DNA of 64,000 nt from Acanthaster planci (GCF_001949145.1 NW_019091441.1:1034407-1098406); one strand, 5' to 3'. Positions 48,321-60,206 are shown, counted from the stretch's first letter. Translations and numbers: made by a program. The notes: generated by a model not told the origin, from the sequence alone.

Positions 48321-48834
48321 GTTGGTAGCGGAGGTACATGTGTACAAGAACAGGTGCATGCATCATTTCTAGGAAAAGCGGGGGCCAAAAACAACAACAA
48401 CAACAACACTCACGTCGCTGCACAACTTTTGAAGCCAGCCCCTGACAAGAAATCAGAGACTTTCTTTCGGCCTAACAAAAGATTAAGTATTTTGACTGGC
48501 TACGTGCACGACCTCAGTGTAGACGAATCAGGTGACCATGGTAACGCTTACCATTTGCAATAGCCTGCGCTAATAGTGAATGAAGCCACTTTTCCGTGAC
48601 AGTACGAAACCCAACACATTCCGCTATTGAGCGGGCAACGGGAATGAAACGTCCTGAATTAGCCGATATGTTTTGCGGTCTTCCGGTCTGAAAATTTCGG
48701 CCGCCCATGGCAATCAGTGTTTGTAAATAAAATAAAGGTTCATCATCGGAAAGCGGGGACGAGGTGGGCTCGTCAGTCGGTGCTGTTCGGGGCAGACAGT
48801 AACAATGAAAAGGCGGCGGTCTTCATGCCAACAC

Positions 48835-49378
48835 CAATAAGCCACTTGGGAGTTTAATTTGAATAAAATCTGGTACACTGTGTTATCTGATTGCACAGAA
48901 ACGTAACAATTTGAATTCCGCAGACCAAAGACACTGTTGCTATAGCGACCACCATCTCTGGAATGGACCGGTTCCTTTGTGCCGTTCTTATATACCCAGC
49001 AAGAAATGAGACTGAGGGGTATCCCCCCAACATGTCCAATCCCTATACACATTCCAGACTATTGTTACTTAACACATCCCCCCCAAGATGTCTGAAAGGA
49101 ATTCCCCAGATTCCTGCGAGACAATGACCAACACAAAGCAGGGGGGGTTCTCTCCGTCTCATACCTTGCTGCATATGTATACGTTCTTATCATTGAGAAC
49201 AGTGTATTGTTGCAAGGCGTCTCATATGTAACTAAGCAAAAGCTTGTCCCGAATCACGAGGTATATAGCAACAGTATGGAGAATTCAAGCTGTTATGTTC
49301 ACGAGAATTTAAAGAACTCAGTGTACCAGATTTTACTCAAATTTAACTTGCAAATGGCTTATTCTGACGTTAGTAAAA
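48835..49378. repeat. Inverted repeat inside the duplicated unit
   Basis: The complement of about 48839-48918 (core GGTACACTGTG and AATTTGAATAAAATCTGG) matches about 49280-49360 (CAGTGTACCAGATTTTACTC). Frames on opposite strands therefore encode related peptides: the minus-strand reading NTVYQILFKLNSQVAYW resembles the plus-strand NSVYQILLKFNLQMAYS. The same arrangement is present in unit 2. Confidence 0.7.
48992..49181. mobile_element. MITE family 1 insertion with empty site in the neighbouring duplicate
   Basis: A 190-base element, TIR core CAGCAAGAAATGAGAC and its complement, flanked by CGTTCTTAT at 48983-48991 and 49182-49190. The second unit of the local tandem duplication has only one GCCGTTCTTATCCATTGAG (about 50733) and no element. 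This is a clean empty site, which fixes the element ends and dates the insertion after the duplication. Confidence 0.87.
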
Positions 49379-49635
49379 ATCACTTTGCAAGAATAAAAGC
49401 GCTGGAGAAAAGAAACGCACTGTGGGAAAAAGAGAGTGCATATTTCTACCCGTCTTTTGGATATGGCGCCATTGGTAGATGGCCGATACAGCGGATTAGC
49501 TGTTCCGTTGGACGAGTTTTGCCGTTTGTGATAACTGTTTTCAGTAGAGTCGTACAAAGGGAATACTATACAGATTATAGCTTATCTAACGAAGAAAACG
49601 TTTTAGATAAATCAAGAATATTTAAAATTTACTAA
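49207..49635 (+). CDS. Unrecognised ORF in duplication unit 1 (142 codons)
   Basis: The open frame encodes a charged product with YVTKQKLVPNHEVYSN, then a helix-like ARIKALEKRNALWEKES, then YPSFGYGAIGRWPIQ, and ends FKIY. It has no recognised family, signal peptide or obvious membrane span. The same frame is open in unit 2 (50688-51125), and the size difference between them keeps the frame. A gene or part of a repeat are both possible. The region is flanked by a MITE upstream and a hairpin downstream. Confidence 0.3.
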   Translation: MLQGVSYVTKQKLVPNHEVYSNSMENSSCYVHENLKNSVYQILLKFNLQMAYSDVSKNHFARIKALEKRNALWEKESAYFYPSFGYGAIGRWPIQRISCSVGRVLPFVITVFSRVVQREYYTDYSLSNEENVLDKSRIFKIY

Positions 49636-49784
49636 ATCGGGATGTTTGCACTGTGCAAAGATTGAAGGACAAAGATTGCCTTTTCCGAAAGAACGAAGTG
49701 TTTCGAGAAAACGAATGAGAATTCTTTAAATAGTTAATAATACGGGAAGCAAAACGAAAACCAGACACTTATGTGAAGGAAAAA

Positions 49785-49860
49785 GACGAAAAAGTGGAGA
49801 TTCTTTTATTCGAATGGGCTCCAACGCTTTCAATCAAAGAATCTCCACTTTTTTGTCGTT
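49785..49860. repeat. Long hairpin, unit 1
   Basis: GACGAAAAAGTGGAGATTC is followed after a loop of about 30 bases by its complement (GAATCTCCACTTTTTTGTCG). The stem is about 20 bp. An identical stem lies in unit 2. Confidence 0.75.
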
Positions 49861-50048
49861 TCTCCTTCTCAAACCACGTGCGCCACTATTATTGTCCATA
49901 TTGTACAAAAGATTAAAAAGGCTTTACTGATGCTTTGAGATGAATCCGTCGTTTGTCCAGCGTTGGCTAGCTATGACATTTGCACATGCATAAAAGCTTC
50001 ATTCCTATCCCAAGCCATGGAGTAACTCCTCGGCCGGGTGCACAACTA

Positions 50049-50049
50049 N
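50049..50049. other. Undetermined base at the duplication junction
   Basis: A single n between the two duplicated units. Confidence 0.95.
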
Positions 50050-50687
50050 GTATAGGAAGCGGAGGTACATATATACAAGAACATGTGCATGCATCATTTT
50101 TAGGAAAAAAAGCGGGGGCCAAAAAAACCCCAACAACAACAAAACCCACGTCGCTGCACCACTTTTGAAGCCAGCCTCTGACAAGAAACCAGAGACTTTC
50201 TTTCGGCTCAACAGAAGATTAAGTAGTTTGACTGGCTACGTGCACGACCTCAGTGTAGACGAATCAGGTGACCATGGCAACGCTTACCAATGGCCCGCGT
50301 TAATAGCAAATGAAGCCACTTTTCCGTGACAGTACGAAACCCAACACATTCCGCTATTAAGGGGGCCACGGGGATGAAATGTCCAGAATTAGCTGATGTG
50401 TTTTGCGGTCTTGCGGTCTGAAAATTTCGGCCGCCCATGGTAATCAATGTTTGTAAATAAAATAAAGTTTCATCATCGGAAAGCGGAGACGAGGTGGGTT
50501 TGTCAGTCGTAACCATCTTTATTTGGGGCAGTGCTGTTCGGGGCAGACAGTAACAATGAAAAGGCGGTGGTGTTCATGCAAACACCAATGAGCCACTTGC
50601 GAGTTAAATTTGAATAAAATCTGGTACACTGTGTTATCTGATTGCACAGAAACGTAACAATTTGAATTCCGCAGACTAAAGACACTG

Positions 50688-51125
50688 TTGCTACAACGAC
50701 CACCATCTCTCGAATGGACTGGTTCCTTTGTGCCGTTCTTATCCATTGAGAATTGTGTATTGTTGCAAGGCGTCTCTTATGTAACTAAGCAAAAGCTTGC
50801 TCCGAATCACGAGGTATATAGCAACAGTATGGAGAATTCAAGCTGTTATGTTCAAGAGAATTTAAAGAACTCAGTGTACAAGATTTTAATCAAATTTAAC
50901 TCGCAAATGGCTTATTCTGACGTTAGTAAAGATCACTTTGCAAGAATAAAAGCGCTGGAGAAAAGAAAGGCACTGTGGGAAAAAGAGAGTGCATATTCCT
51001 ACCCGTCTTTTGGATATGGCGCCATTGGTAGATGGCCGATACAGCGGGAAGAATACCGTACAGATTATAGCTCATCTAACGAAGAAAACGTTTTAGATAA
51101 ATCAAGAAGATTTAAAATTTACTAA
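50688..51125 (+). CDS. Unrecognised ORF in duplication unit 2 (145 codons)
   Basis: Counterpart of 49207-49635 with an upstream extension because no transposon interrupts it. It shares the LEKRKALWEKESAY and YGAIGRWPIQ segments and the identical FKIY stop. It lacks about 24 internal codons present in unit 1 without losing frame. No function can be assigned. Confidence 0.3.
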   Translation: MLQRPPSLEWTGSFVPFLSIENCVLLQGVSYVTKQKLAPNHEVYSNSMENSSCYVQENLKNSVYKILIKFNSQMAYSDVSKDHFARIKALEKRKALWEKESAYSYPSFGYGAIGRWPIQREEYRTDYSSSNEENVLDKSRRFKIY

Positions 51126-51252
51126 ATCGTGATGTTTACACAGTGCAAAGATTGAAGGACAAAAATTGCTTTTTCCGAAAGATAAAAGTGTTTCGAGAAA
51201 AGCGAATGAGAATTCTATAAAACGAAAACCAGACACTTATGTGAAGGAAAAC

Positions 51253-51329
51253 CGACGAAAAAGTGGAGATTCTTTTATTCGAATGGGCTCCGACGCTTTG
51301 AATCAAAGAATCTCCACTTTTTTGTCGTT
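51253..51329. repeat. Long hairpin, unit 2
   Basis: Same stem as 49785-49860, with the loop differing at two positions. Confidence 0.75.
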
Positions 51330-52044
51330 TCTCCTCAAACCACGTCCTCCACTATCATCGTCCATATTGTACAAAAGAACAAAAAGGCTTTACTGATGCT
51401 TTGAGATCAATCCGTCGTTTGTGCAGCATTGGCTAGCTATGACATTTGCATATACATAAAAGCTTCATTCCTGTCCCAAGCCATTGAGAAACTCCTCGGC
51501 TGGGTGCACAACTCTTTTCATTCACAAGCACAGTACATGATTCCCACGAAGTTACACGCAGAAATGCAATCGACACCATCAATGTATCGCACGGCACACA
51601 CACTGTCTTACGGTCCATATGGATTTCTATCTTTATGTTAGTTGCGGAATATGCTAAATTGAAGTTAGCAAAGGCTATCGATATGACTGTACGGACCTGG
51701 GAACCTTTTCACATATATGTATGTATATATTGATTTGCCATTTTTTATAATAATGATTTTATGTTTTTCTGTTTCTCGTGTTTTAATTAATTGTTATTGA
51801 TCTTGGTTTTCCTTTTAACTACACGTGTTGCCATTTTTATTGGGGGGGGGTTCGTTTTTGTTCTGTGAGGCATATCAATAGTTTTTTGTTGCTCTTTTTA
51901 ATGCTCTTTTGTATTAATTTTTCAAGTCTTGCTCATGTGATTTTTATCAGTGAGGTTTTTACTTTTTTCTGCTGTTCTGTGATACATGCCCATAGTTTAT
52001 ATTTGACATTTTCATGCTCTTAGTTTTTCTTTTGGCAATTGCAA

Positions 52045-52140
52045 CGCTGGTTGATTGATTGTAAAGCGCTTGTGAGCATTGATTTTAAATTGATAAGGCG
52101 CTGTATTATAAATCGACATTATTAATATTATTATTATTAC
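52045..52140 (+). mobile_element. Retroelement-like 3' tail with ATT repeat
   Basis: TTGATTGTAAAGCGCTTGTG, then ATAAGGCGCTGTATTATAAA, then a short (ATT)n run. This AAAGCGCTxxxx...GCGCTATATAA plus microsatellite arrangement is a common 3' terminus of LINEs and SINEs in marine invertebrates. The body of the element was not identified; sequence back to about 51660 may belong to it. Confidence 0.5.
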
Positions 52141-53497
52141 TTTACACCACCAACAAGCAAGTTTCTTGAGTGTCTGATATGAGAACCACTGTATACTGCC
52201 TCTTCAAATGAAGATTAAGTTTACAACCTTGGAAGGACATGCTTACTCTTAGAAATCCCTCATTCACCAAAGGGAGTTCTTTCGTTTGGAAAATACATGC
52301 ATTTGGAATATTATCTCGTTCATCTGGGAAGTATCATACGTAAGTTTCTGAAAAAATATTGCATCCTGACTCCACTTTTCTCATCATACATCATCTCAAT
52401 AAAAGTCAGTCATTACAGAAATGCTGGAAAGACAAGAATTCTGGACCAAGAAACATTTACCGAGGTTGCTGGGAAATACTTAGAAAAATCTCTTCACTCC
52501 CCATAGACTTTGTACACAACTGCTGAAGTGGAGTCGGGATGCAACACTTTTTCCAAGTTTCTAAACGATTAATCTGTTTTGCAAAATTGTACATGAATTG
52601 TGATTGTTGAGATTGTATTTAAAAATTGTTTAATAACGGAGAAGGAGTTAAAACTGAGGTTTTACCGAAAGTAAAGTGGCTACATGTGAAATTAAAAATA
52701 AAAACACAAAGAAAAATGATTAAAATAAAAAATTATACGTAACTATAAGAATATAAATCTAAATTAAAATAAAAAACATGAAATAAAACTTCAATGGAAG
52801 GATGTGTAAAAATGAAATTAAAATGGGAAGGGGTACCTGAAAATGAGGGAGAAACATTAAAAACATATTATATGCAATGTAAGGAGCGGTTCGCTTTAAT
52901 TGAACACCCTTAATCTTAACAGAAAATGTTACCACGTCACATCTAAAAATTTGAGTGTTAACCGCATTGAACGTCTAAAACAATTTGCCTTTTTCTACAA
53001 TTTTTTAGGGAGTTTCTCACTGTGTTTGACGTTGTAATTTAATGTCACAAGTGCTTTTGTGTTTTTATCAAGTCAAGTTTGATATATCAGTTTTTGAAGA
53101 ATTTTTAAAACCGTACATTCTTTTTAACAATGTACAGTTATCTATACATTGACACTTTACGGAATAGGGTGATATCACAAGAGTGGTTTAAAAGCCACGA
53201 AGTCAAGTTGTGAGGCCAATTCTTTTTAATCAAGGATGGGGGTTGTTGTAAGACATAAAAATCGAATCTTTAAATGTAATCCTTGATGCCCTTTCAGTGA
53301 GTCAGGCTCCATTATACGCTTTTCACAAGCCTAAAGGGAATGGGTATTGTCATATACCCCCAATTCGCCATCTATTCTTCCCTGATGTTTGAATCAATTT
53401 TGGCTCCTTTTGGAGGAGGCATGACCACGGACTCGCCTGTCGACACGGGCAAGTCTTTGGAGAATGCGGGCAACTCAGAAACTCATTTTGGAGAATA
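52141..53497. other. Intergenic, mostly featureless
   Basis: AT-rich DNA. 52334-52377 and 52529-52568 form an imperfect inverted repeat centred on TTGCATCCTGACTCCACTT. Nothing coding was supported. Confidence 0.5.
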
Positions 53498-53503
53498 TTT
53501 TAT
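53498..53503 (-). promoter_or_regulatory. Candidate polyadenylation signal of the F-lectin gene
   Basis: AATAAA on the minus strand, about 370 bases downstream of the lectin stop codon. Confidence 0.4.
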
Positions 53504-53870
53504 TCATAGATAAAATTAACTGAAGGAACAAGAATCTGAGTCTTCAACTTCGCTTCTTTTGTGCTCTCCAATGTCGAAATTGTCCTCAACCAGAGTGTTC
53601 CGATCTTATGCGACGTGAAAGCGTCCCAACTTCAATTTTGCATCACATTTTTACAATAGGGGCCTAACAGCGCTCACTTGTGTACTATTCCTGGTATTTC
53701 GTCAAATAATTAGAAAGCTTGATACTCTGTTTCCGACGATAATAATATTGTTTGCCAGCATTAGTGCTTTAACTCTCAATACAAGTGTTACTTTTTTTCA
53801 GGAAAACCTGTAAAAACAGGCTGTTGTTAAAACCGAATATTATCGTGTTCTGATTGTGTCTGTATCCATT

Positions 53871-55884
53871 TTACGGGCATTTATCGAAAGGGATTTCCTT
53901 CACCGTCACCTCACAAAAGTTAAGTATGGTAACAACTGGTATATCAACACTGACGTAGCGAGCTCTCAGTGGTGGGTCACAATGAATCTCGATAAGGCCT
54001 CCACGTGGCGCTGCTTGCTCTGCTGTCACCGGTGAGCCACACGTCGGGTTGAGAGTGATGTTGGTACTCGGCCCGGCTCGCACTACAGCGTGAGTGGTGC
54101 GTTCACCTACCGACAAGGACAATGGAAAAAATCATTCATAAAAAGTGACTTTTCAAGGAAAACTGCTTGGAAGGTTACTAATTCACCGCTGTTTGATTTC
54201 ATGTCTCATAATCACTACCTTCTCGAAAACTGAATAGTCCGTTTGATGCCAAATGACAGAATAAATAAAAATCACGAGTGAAATCAATGGGCATTACTGA
54301 AATGTCTTATTTTAGTCATTTGCCACAGAAGATAACTTCACTTAAAGGAATTTTCACACATTGTTATATTTTCTCCCTTTTACTTTTCGACCTCAAACTA
54401 ACTTTTGATCAACACTGAAATATTAACCCTAACAGTCCTGAATCCTCTAATTTTAATATGATTTTGCACACACCCTAGGGAGTTAGGGTTAATCTTTGAA
54501 GTTATACTTCAAGTTACCATTTCCATGGCTTTGTTACTGATGTTTATTTGCTTTAAACAGAGACCTCTGAAAATTGGATTGAAGAGATAGATTGATCCAA
54601 AATCTGTTTCTTGCTCTAGGATGGAATGAACGGTGTTTATGTTAATGAGAACATTTAATACTTTTTCTTAACATTTGTTTACAATCCCTCTTCGATTGTC
54701 CTTCCATCCTCTACATGACTTCCTTAATCAGACCTATTAAACATCTTTATAGGGATGGGTCAAGGTTACAGCTTGTTCTAATTGAACGGTGCGTGAGTGT
54801 ATCTTTATTAAGGGGGGAGGACTCACTGCAGCAGTAGCCACGGTTGAGGATGTTAACTTGTGTGATGCAGTGCTCTCCTTCAAGATCAACTCTCCACCAA
54901 GGGTCATATTCTGCTGTAGCATCTACCATCATAACGATAATGTAGACAATATGAAATAAGTGCTCAACATGTCAGATTTGCCTATAGCCTTAATTAACGT
55001 AATGCATGTAAAAACCGAACGAACAAAATCGAACAAGCCTTTGGTGATATTGTGTACGTGAAAATACTTTGTTAATGAAACATTCTGTGTAGACCCTGTA
55101 TCAAAGTAATAGGGAAATCACCTTTTTATTATATTGACCAGTGTTGATATTCAGACACTCACGGGGAGTACACAAAAACGACGACGATCCTGAAATCATT
55201 TGGATTTTCAGTTCTGAGACTTGAAATAATGCTGGAATTTAATTGGTAAAACATCGACTGAAGAACACTGTAATTGGACTCATAGTTCATTCCGCCTGCC
55301 AATTACCTAAAGCACCGCGGTCCGAATGATAGGTTCTTACTCTGGCCATATTCGTAAAAACAGCATTCCAAATCATCTCCCGATACAGACGCCCAGATAT
55401 GTCAACGAATGTGCTCCCTTTTATGTCCCATGTGGCGCTATAATTCGTTTTACGTGGTAAGAAAGTTTAATTGAACGATCTTTCGGTGAAGTGTTAACTC
55501 AGTTACTCTTGAACTCAAGATATGCTAAAATGCTAAGCTCAATTTGTTGTTAATTGAATGAATTAATTTCTAATCTGGATATTTCGAAAAACAAATATGG
55601 AATAATGAAACTGAATACTAAAGAACCACCATTTCCATCTTGACAACAATAGGTTGCATATGCGTACGCCTTGAAACGAATTTGAAAGAATTTTGGATGA
55701 ACGAGTGAGAGCTTCATATCTTAAGGCATTGTAACGGAACAAGGGGCTACGTTACCAGGGCCGCCGGTATGTGCACAGTTCCCATTTCTTTGTGTATCGA
55801 CATCACCGTCGACAGCTCTAGCCGACGTCCTAGTGCGGTATGTTGAACTTTGCTCAGTTGGCTTACCAATAATGGAGAACTCCA
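53871..55884 (-). CDS. F-type lectin (fucolectin) domain, three exons, 5' end not resolved
   Basis: Minus-strand exons 55756-55884, 54827-54922 and 53871-54106 join with phase 1 junctions into about 153 codons to the stop at 53871. The order is SIIGKPTEQSSTYRTRTSAR, AVDGDVDTQRNGNCAHT, YDPWWRVDLEGEHCITQVNI, NRGYCCSERTTHAVV and ILNFCEVTVKEI. These match the fucose-binding jelly-roll of eel-type lectins: Trp-Trp-Arg-Val-Asp-Leu core, adjacent Cys pair, C-terminal CEV strand, and normal length of about 150. Family members bind fucose-containing glycans and act in innate recognition, usually secreted. The Arg-x-Asp motif reads Arg-Gly-Tyr here. The first exon begins in phase 1, so at least one upstream exon (signal peptide or another domain) is required. 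Confidence 0.85.
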
Positions 55885-55998
55885 CTGGGTTTGAAAAAAA
55901 AATCACCGTATAGTTTTTTATAATGGGAGACTTTGAGACAATGCATGTGACAGCAGATATACCAGTCCGTTTTCTTCGCTTGTTGCCCAACGTCCCAA

Positions 55999-56476
55999 CA
56001 GGGTGCTGGGAAGGACTGATGGCCTTGTGCAGATTTTAGTGAAGGAAATACGTCACTTGCGGTCACAGCTAACCACACGCAGGGCATTGTGGGTGACTTT
56101 CTGCCAGGCGCGCGAGCTCGTTCAATGCGTTAAGAAGAGGTGGTTATCACTTCGGAAATTTTTTTCTTTTTCTTCCTCATTGCTGAAAATATTATCACTA
56201 CACTTTATTCGTTCATCCAAAATTGATCAAGATGACCAATTTTAAATATACTGCCAAAAGACACGTAACCAGGAAGTTAGTGAGAAGATAAATTACTACA
56301 CTGTGATGGCTCCAATGCCATGTTTTCATCATATACCGACCGTTTGCCCGTGCAAAAGCATTGCCATTGACAACCATAAAATGTAAATAACGCTTCGCTA
56401 GCAGGGAGTGGCAACCTAACAGGTCAATACAATGTAGCCAATCACAGTGCAAAGCCATCAGCCCTTCCCAGCGCTG
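55999..56476. mobile_element. Inverted-repeat transposon family 2, copy 2
   Basis: It starts CAGGGTGCTGGGAAGGACTG and ends in the inverted form (GCAAAGCCATCAGCCCTTCC, then CAGCGCTG). It aligns along its length with 19340-19845. It lies about 115 bases upstream of the first F-lectin exon, within what is probably its intron. No transposase. Confidence 0.75.
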
Positions 56477-59400
56477 GCAACGAGTTAAGTTTTTTCACAC
56501 TACTGTGCGTGCTCAAAAATATGCTCAGAACAACGCGCGCATGCCAAGAACTATTAAAAGGAACGGTACGTTTGCTGCCACCCAGCGTTTCAAAGTATTC
56601 TATTTATTCATCTACTTGAGATTTGCAGTCAGCTTACTCTGAATCAAAGTCTCCAACCCCACCATTTAACCACTTTTCGTACCCTGAGAGGTTTTTGAGG
56701 CCAGAAGCTGAGCACCGATTGAGATTATCAGCAGCCATTTGAAAAAAAAGTTAAGGGCCAGTGTCATGGTACCTGCCTGAAACTGTCAATAGAAAGTGGC
56801 CTTGCCCAATTGGGCACAAATGTACCGTTTCGGGTCTAATCTCAGACTACGTCCCACCCAAAACATTTGTCCGGAAAACAAGGGAGCCAAAAGTATCGAT
56901 TCCTGCTTTTGCATCGATGAATTCGATCCGCCGTTTGGTGTTGACAATCCATGCAAGGCTATTCCCATGAGCCTTAATTGTCGCTTAACCTTTAGGCTTC
57001 TTGCGGTTTTATTGTTAACACTTCGTCTGGGTGCCACTGAAATATTACAACTTTTATTCTGTTCATCAATGCGCATCTGGTTCAGTCACAGGAAACATTT
57101 AAGAGTCAAACACATAAAGTCGGCCCTAGTACAATGCCTCATAAATCCAAATGGAGTCACACATGCATGTCAGTGTTACAGCTACGGATAGCGCAAAGCA
57201 GTTGTTTCACTCTATGGAACCGAGGATTATTGACCCACATACGTGAGAGTTTGGCAAGCGGCACGAGTTGGAACACGGGCATTTCAGTGATCATTCCAAT
57301 GCTTATCGATCACTGATCTTGACGTCATCTTGTTGTTTGGAAATACTCCACGACTACATGATGTCGTTTGGAAAATACGGAACATTTAATTCCATATAAA
57401 TGCTGATCGGTTATTTTCTTGCGATCGATTCCACTAATTTAGTTATATACCCGTTTCATCAAACTATTCACAGACTGTCCTTTGCTTAGGAGGCATGGTA
57501 AACAATGAAAATTTGTGATAAAAATAAGAGGAAATGGTGATTCGAATTAGACATGGGCATATGTAACTCGACCCGAAAAGTTGAGATAAAAAAAAGAAAA
57601 ATAAAAGGAAAGAGAAAAGGTGAAATTCGGTATCATTACAAAGATAATTTGCAAAGTAAAAAATGCCTTGACAAACTATATTAACTAAATAGAACAATAA
57701 ATGAATTATTGAAATATAAGAGAACCCCAAAAAAATAAAAACTTAGTATTTTTAACAATTTATGATAAACGAAGGTTGAAATCGCCATCGAAAACTAAAA
57801 ACGAGAGGAGGGAGAGCGGCAAATGGAAAGATAAAGATGAACACAAATGAATTCGTGTGACAAAAATTTACAAATTTATCAAATTGCTATAAGACATTGT
57901 TAAAATAGTACGCTGCATACAATCTTCTTTCTACTACTCTACTACTTTTTCTGTTTTTGATGGATTTACCTCTCAAAAGTGGTTTTACGGAGTGGTATTG
58001 CTGTAGCTTCAGTGGATGAAGGAATTTTCCCTCATTTCCCTCGATGTTTTCATCTCGAACAACACAACATGTCAATTATTTGAATTATTAGCATCATGTC
58101 AAATTATGCTGCAAAATACCCCATGTCACGAAGTGAGGTTAATTTGTTCAAGAGAAATAACTCTTGAGTCTATTTACGCATGGGAGCCAAACATAAGATA
58201 ACTTGAGTGTGCGTTGATAGAAACAAATTGTTGGTTTTATTTGGCCAGTGTTTCCATGTAGTATTTTTGTTTTAATTAGATAGGTTCGCGGGATGAATTG
58301 ACAAACCCCATTGGATAGCTCGACTCTTGCTTGAGTAAGTCCTTTCTTATGAGGTCACCAGGGTCACACAACAAAAGGATTGAGGGTGCCCCAGGTAGAA
58401 ATTTGGCGGGGTTTTAAAAATTTTCGGGGGTAAAGGGGACTTGCGTCGGGGAGTCCGAGGAGAGGGCACGTCTTGCCAGCCTCGATGATTTTGCTGTGAG
58501 TTTGAAACTGCGAGAATCCAGCCAGAAGCGCTGAAGAACTTGATGATTGGAAGCTAGTTTATCGGTGCAGTTAAGTTCCGTTAATGATGGGAAGCTAGTG
58601 TATCGGTGAAGATAAGTTCCGACCGATACGCAAGGCAGAAAAAAAACTACTCGAGCGCAAGATTTTCCAAGAACCAGGTGTCTACGCAACCTGGTTCTAC
58701 TGTGGGTATTGGACTAGCAGTCCGATCCAAGGGCTGGCCAGAAACTTGAGGAACAACTCAAGACTCGGGGTCAAGTCAAGACCGCTGTACGACGAGGGGG
58801 TCAGGCCGGCGCCCCGAAGGCTACTCTGCAGTGAGACAGCCCGAGAGTTCCTGGCCAAAACGTGAAACAGTCATCACTGCAGTGACAGAACGGATCCTTT
58901 AGAATTTTTACGTTAAATTTAAGTGGTGCACCTACTGTGTTGAAAACCTCAAAAGTCCTGGGCGTATTTCATATCGTGTGAGATCAACAAAACTATAAAT
59001 ATATATTTTTTTAAAACAATAATAAATTTGTAAATTAGTCTCCATAAAATAGAAGATCTTGTATCCGGTGTCTTATTTTGCTGGAGAGTGCAAATAACTG
59101 CTGAAGGTTATGTCCTCGGGGTAACCCAGGATATGACACCCCAGCTTGTACATTATACTTAAAAAGACTAAACATCTACTTCTCAAATTAGAACGCTGTG
59201 CAAAATAAGTGGTTTGCACAGTTTGTAACTGTAGATTCGTTACGAATATATAGTAAAAGTGCATATTCTTAAAAAAGATAATCTACACTTCACTGAAAAA
59301 GCGACGTCAGAAGAGTAGTTTAACTGTATCAAGCTTACTGTGGGGCATCTATTACAAGGTAGATGTGGCCTTATGCGAGCAAAGGGATTTCTTTGGTTTG

Positions 59401-60206
59401 GTACGAGCAGCCTTTATCCCTTGGTGTAAAAATAATTATGTACGGTCCAGTGAAATGAAAAAAACGCTCTTTTTCGTTGGACACAGCCAATAAATTGGGC
59501 ACATCACAGCACGAAGCCCCTTGTCAGGCGTCAGCCAGCAGACCACCAGGTTGCAGTAAATGTAACTGCCTGAAGATTGGTATAATACCAACGATAATGC
59601 CACCTCTTCTTTTTAAGAATAAGTTGTAAAAAACACCCATGTACATCCACCCTACGTGATATTTTTAAGGATTGAAATTTTACCAAAAGGGTAATTATTC
59701 TTTTCTTTTAGAAAGTAGAATGCAGTAGCTTGGTCAACGATGGTTCCAAATGGGACAACAGGAGCCATGACCCCACAACAAGATATTCAGGTTATTTTGA
59801 AATAAAATGAGAAAAAATGATTTTTTAATCTTTTTTATTTCACTTATTTCCTCAAAAGGGCCTTAAAAGGTTCCGTACGAAATTTCCAAAGCCCCCTCCC
59901 CAAATGTCCCTTTTATATTTTGCTTCTTGATCTACCCTTGATGAGCACGATAGGATTAGTTAAGAAAGACACTTATCGGCACTCGGGTCATGGTCATACT
60001 ATCCTGTGACGACATTTTTGTAGTGGGAGACGTAGGACACGCCAGCACTTCACAACCCACACTAGTCGCATGACGAACATGAAAATTATAGGTCTACGGT
60101 ATTGACACTGGCCCTAGAAGACGGTCATGCGGCACTAAACGTGCATCAAGCAGTAAATATGTAGGTAGGCCTACGTATTTTAATCTCAAATCTCCATCCC
60201 TCTTAC
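56477..60206. other. Probable long intron or intergenic, no gene recognised
   Basis: AT-rich with purine-rich patches (57580-57620, 57780-57830). A 41-base tandem duplication lies at 58541-58622 and a short hairpin (AGAACCAGGT and its complement) at 58670-58698. The open frames have no family features. Confidence 0.5.
58541..58622. repeat. 41-bp tandem duplication
   Basis: Two adjacent units sharing GAAGCTAGT, TATCGGTG and TAAGTTCCG, with scattered differences. Confidence 0.75.

Larger units (their letters stand above)
48321..50047. repeat. Tandem duplication, unit 1
   Basis: It begins near GCGGAGGTACATGTGTACAA and ends near CTCCTCGGCCGGGTGCACAA. The following unit (50051-51513) matches almost throughout. 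Unit 1 is longer because it carries the MITE at 48992-49181 and about 70 extra bases near 49496-49565. Both units contain an internal inverted repeat, a minus-strand open frame and a plus-strand open frame. Confidence 0.85.
50051..51513. repeat. Tandem duplication, unit 2
   Basis: The second unit starts right after the single undetermined base at 50049 and keeps the pre-insertion target site of the MITE found in unit 1. It ends at GTGCACAACTC. The ambiguous base at the junction leaves open an assembly join. Confidence 0.83.

Noticed and set aside
56796-57191. 131-codon open frame
   Set aside because: No recognisable family, no splice context and competing frames on both strands.
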